Program-made: the position numbers and the translations under genes
Part shown: positions 4,682 to 5,023 of the stretch, in pieces
Layout of the letters: every line of letters starts with the position of its first letter
How positions within the stretch are numbered: the stretch's first letter is position 1
Source: Bacillota bacterium
GTDB taxonomy: Bacteria; Bacillota; Sulfobacillia; Symbiobacteriales; Symbiobacteriaceae
Length of the DNA: 5,023 bases
NCBI GenBank assembly: GCA_028287415.1
Contig: JAQBPS010000687.1
Span: 1 to 5,023, forward strand
Direction: 5' to 3'
Notes under the pieces: generated by a model
Database searches by the model: none
Seen by the model: only the letters and a program-made list of their open reading frames with translations
What the model was told of the DNA's origin: nothing

Positions 4682-5023
4682 TCATGTTCCCGGCCAATCC
4701 TGATACGCCAGCAGTTCTAACACAAGCTCCAGGACCCGTCCACGAACCCGGCGCACCTGCTCGTAGTATGGCTCATCGTCACCGCTGCAGCACGACTGCC
4801 ACCCCGGCTCCCCGAGCCCAGAGAAATCCAGATACGTCGGGCGCCGTAGCAGCTCGTCCACCAGGTCTGCGTACAGCTGCCCCTGCCGCAGCCCACGCAT
4901 CAGTCCGACCATTTCCGCCGCCCCGGCCGCAATCGCCCCGCCATCCGTTCCCGGCCCGACCGCCTCAAGGAATCGCAGGCGGAGGAACAGCGGGTGAAAC
5001 CGCGGATCCAGAATCGCCCGCAG
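4682..5023 (-). CDS. Hypothetical protein, C-terminal part (partial)
   Basis: The frame is open from the right edge to TGA at 4684-4682, so the gene continues beyond the window and the ATG at 4912 is probably internal. The visible 113 residues start LRAILDPRFHPLFLRLRFLE, pass through a Gly/Ala-rich stretch (PGTDGGAIAAGAAEM), helical segments (LRQGQLYADLVDELL) and a YLDFSGLGEPGW motif, and then a cysteine pair (QSCCSGDDEPYYEQV). They end in an amphipathic helix rich in Arg, Val, Leu and Glu and the tail YQDWPGT. Codon use fits the GC-rich neighbours, which supports a real gene. I do not recognise the family. It is upstream of the glutaredoxin gene on the same strand, with no obvious terminator in the 81-base gap. 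Confidence 0.65.
   Translation of the reverse strand: MRAILDPRFHPLFLRLRFLEAVGPGTDGGAIAAGAAEMVGLMRGLRQGQLYADLVDELLRRPTYLDFSGLGEPGWQSCCSGDDEPYYEQVRRVRGRVLELVLELLAYQDWPGT

Overview
The window is GC-rich bacterial chromosome, with most codons ending in G or C, strong GGAGG-type ribosome binding sites and GTG/TTG starts alongside ATG. The LexA protein is of the Gram-positive (DinR) type and its promoter carries CGAAC-N4-GTTCG-like operators. Together these point to a high-GC member of the Firmicutes (Bacillota); Symbiobacterium or a relative is my best guess. That is inference from style, not a database match. I see no insertion sequence, CRISPR array, tRNA, rRNA or phage gene.

Layout from left to right. 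The window opens inside the 3' end of a FxLYD-like gene (1-227, +). A 200-base gap follows, holding a possible extended -10 promoter, a clear intrinsic terminator and a small open frame. Next is prfC, peptide chain release factor 3 (428-2023, +), closed by a very strong terminator. Convergent to prfC is a zinc-ribbon Nudix hydrolase (2090-2593, -). It diverges from an uncharacterised coiled-coil protein gene (2660-3607, +). Then comes lexA (3689-4318, +), with its own extended -10 promoter and two SOS-box-like sites. A perfect 14-bp hairpin separates lexA from a convergent glutaredoxin/NrdH-like gene (4364-4600, -). The window ends in the 3' part of an unrecognised gene (4682-5023, -), which lies upstream of the glutaredoxin gene on the same strand.

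This is mostly ordinary housekeeping content: translation termination, nucleotide clean-up, the SOS regulator and thiol redox. Gene order alternates between strands, so most genes probably form their own transcription units. The points worth a second look are regulatory: the prfC leader with its terminator and overlapping small ORF, the prfC start codon lying inside a near-perfect Shine-Dalgarno sequence, the doubled operator at lexA, and a small hairpin that overlaps the Nudix ribosome binding site. The coiled-coil protein is the one complete gene without an assigned function. I did not find a convincing undescribed multi-gene system here.
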